This document shows positions 63,682 to 64,000 of a stretch of DNA of 64,000 nucleotides, one piece after another (position 1 is the first letter of the stretch; each line of letters begins with the position of its first letter). A model generated the notes under the pieces. That model ran no database searches. It was given only the letters and a program-made list of their open reading frames with translations, and had not been told where the DNA came from. Origin of the DNA: Calonectria ilicicola (lineage: Eukaryota > Ascomycota > Sordariomycetes > Hypocreales > Nectriaceae); the NCBI GenBank assembly GCA_020809705.1, contig CP085826.1:6882001-6946000 (forward strand), in the 5' to 3' direction. Made by a program: the position numbers and the translations under genes.

Positions 63682-64000
63682 ATGTCCCAGAACAGCAGCG
63701 AACCACCTCGTCCATTTTCGGCTCTCGACCCTTCGACCCAACCGATGACCGAAAAGAACGATAGAATAGCAAACGAGGGCATTCGGGATGTCGAGAGCAA
63801 TGATACAGGGGAATCCCCAACTGGTGCACCTGTGGCTGACTCTCTGCTCAAATCCCTGGGATTCCTGGACCGCTTCCTGGCTCTCTGGATCGCCCTGGCC
63901 ATGATAATCGGTGTCATCCTCGGCAACTTTGCCCCATCGGTCGAAAAGGCTTTGGATAAGGGCAAGTTTGTTGGCGTTTCGGTCCCCATTGGTAAGTTCG
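63682..64000 (+). CDS. ACR3: ACR3-type arsenite exporter, first exon (cut by window end)
   Basis: Exon 1 runs 63682-63991 and ends at a GTAAGT donor (63992) inside codon 104; the rest lies beyond the window. After a polar N-terminus of about 55 residues (MSQNSSEPPRPFSAL, then acidic), the frame reads LGFLDRFLALWIALAMIIGVILGNFAP, a first transmembrane helix shown here as its hallmark, followed by KFVGVSVPIG. That is the start of ACR3/arsenical-resistance permeases of the BART superfamily, which export arsenite or antimonite from the cytosol. The start has a good context (CAGCCATGTCC). In fungi such genes often sit beside arsenate reductase or arsH genes, which would be outside this window. Confidence 0.85.
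   Translation, partial: MSQNSSEPPRPFSALDPSTQPMTEKNDRIANEGIRDVESNDTGESPTGAPVADSLLKSLGFLDRFLALWIALAMIIGVILGNFAPSVEKALDKGKFVGVSVPIGKF

Noticed and set aside
1..64000. CRISPR arrays, tRNA, rRNA, telomere repeats
   Set aside because: No regularly spaced short repeats, no cloverleaf with convincing A and B boxes, no rRNA-like sequence and no TTAGGG runs were seen. A tRNAscan-SE or Infernal run would be decisive.

Overview
The window is nuclear DNA of a filamentous ascomycete, most likely a Sordariomycete and plausibly Hypocreales. The evidence is short GT..AG introns (about 40-70 bp) with CTAAC/CTAAT-like branch sites, fungal-specific families (PTH11-like rhodopsin-domain protein, Dal5-type MFS carrier, Vpr-like secreted subtilisin, ACR3), and a 30-kb block of retrotransposons mutated by RIP (repeat-induced point mutation, C to T on either strand). 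The species cannot be named from the sequence.

Positions 1 to about 30190 are an AT-rich nest of LTR retrotransposons. The oldest layer is a Ty1/copia element (4469-8035, continuing at 29563, with a 3' LTR beginning at 29863). A Ty3/gypsy chromovirus (element B, 8036-29557, target duplication ACAAT) landed inside its RNase H. Element A (8789-15705, ATATT) and element C (17006-24494, CCTAT) then landed inside B. A fourth gypsy copy (element D, 1-4468, same family as A) borders the copia element on the left and runs off the window. All coding frames are broken by RIP-type stops, yet reverse transcriptase, RNase H, integrase and chromodomain can still be read. Between pol and the 3' LTR, every gypsy copy also carries a cysteine-rich reading frame on the strand opposite to pol.

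From 30.2 kb to the end the composition is ordinary and genes are spaced normally: a CCDC25/Jlp2-like DUF814 protein (+, 32900-33901, with an apparent one-nucleotide exon); a 1204-aa protein joining a HeLo-like N-terminus, a pseudokinase and a chymotrypsin-fold protease-like domain (-, 34129-37807); a seven-helix rhodopsin-domain protein (-, 39487-40782); an MFS transporter of the allantoate-permease type (+, 44647-46197); arginyl-tRNA synthetase with a likely mitochondrial presequence and an internal cytosolic start (-, 47830-50149); a secreted subtilisin with PA domain (-, 51050-53921); a fungal zinc-finger-like protein with an unresolved 3' end (-, 56545-58652); and the first exon of an ACR3 arsenite exporter (+, 63682 to the edge).

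The expressed genes do not form an evident cluster or pathway. They are housekeeping and accessory genes next to a heterochromatin-like repeat block. The most interesting items are the pseudokinase-protease fusion, the one-nucleotide exon, the antisense cysteine-rich frame of the gypsy family, and the way RIP damage fades toward the outer ends of every element.
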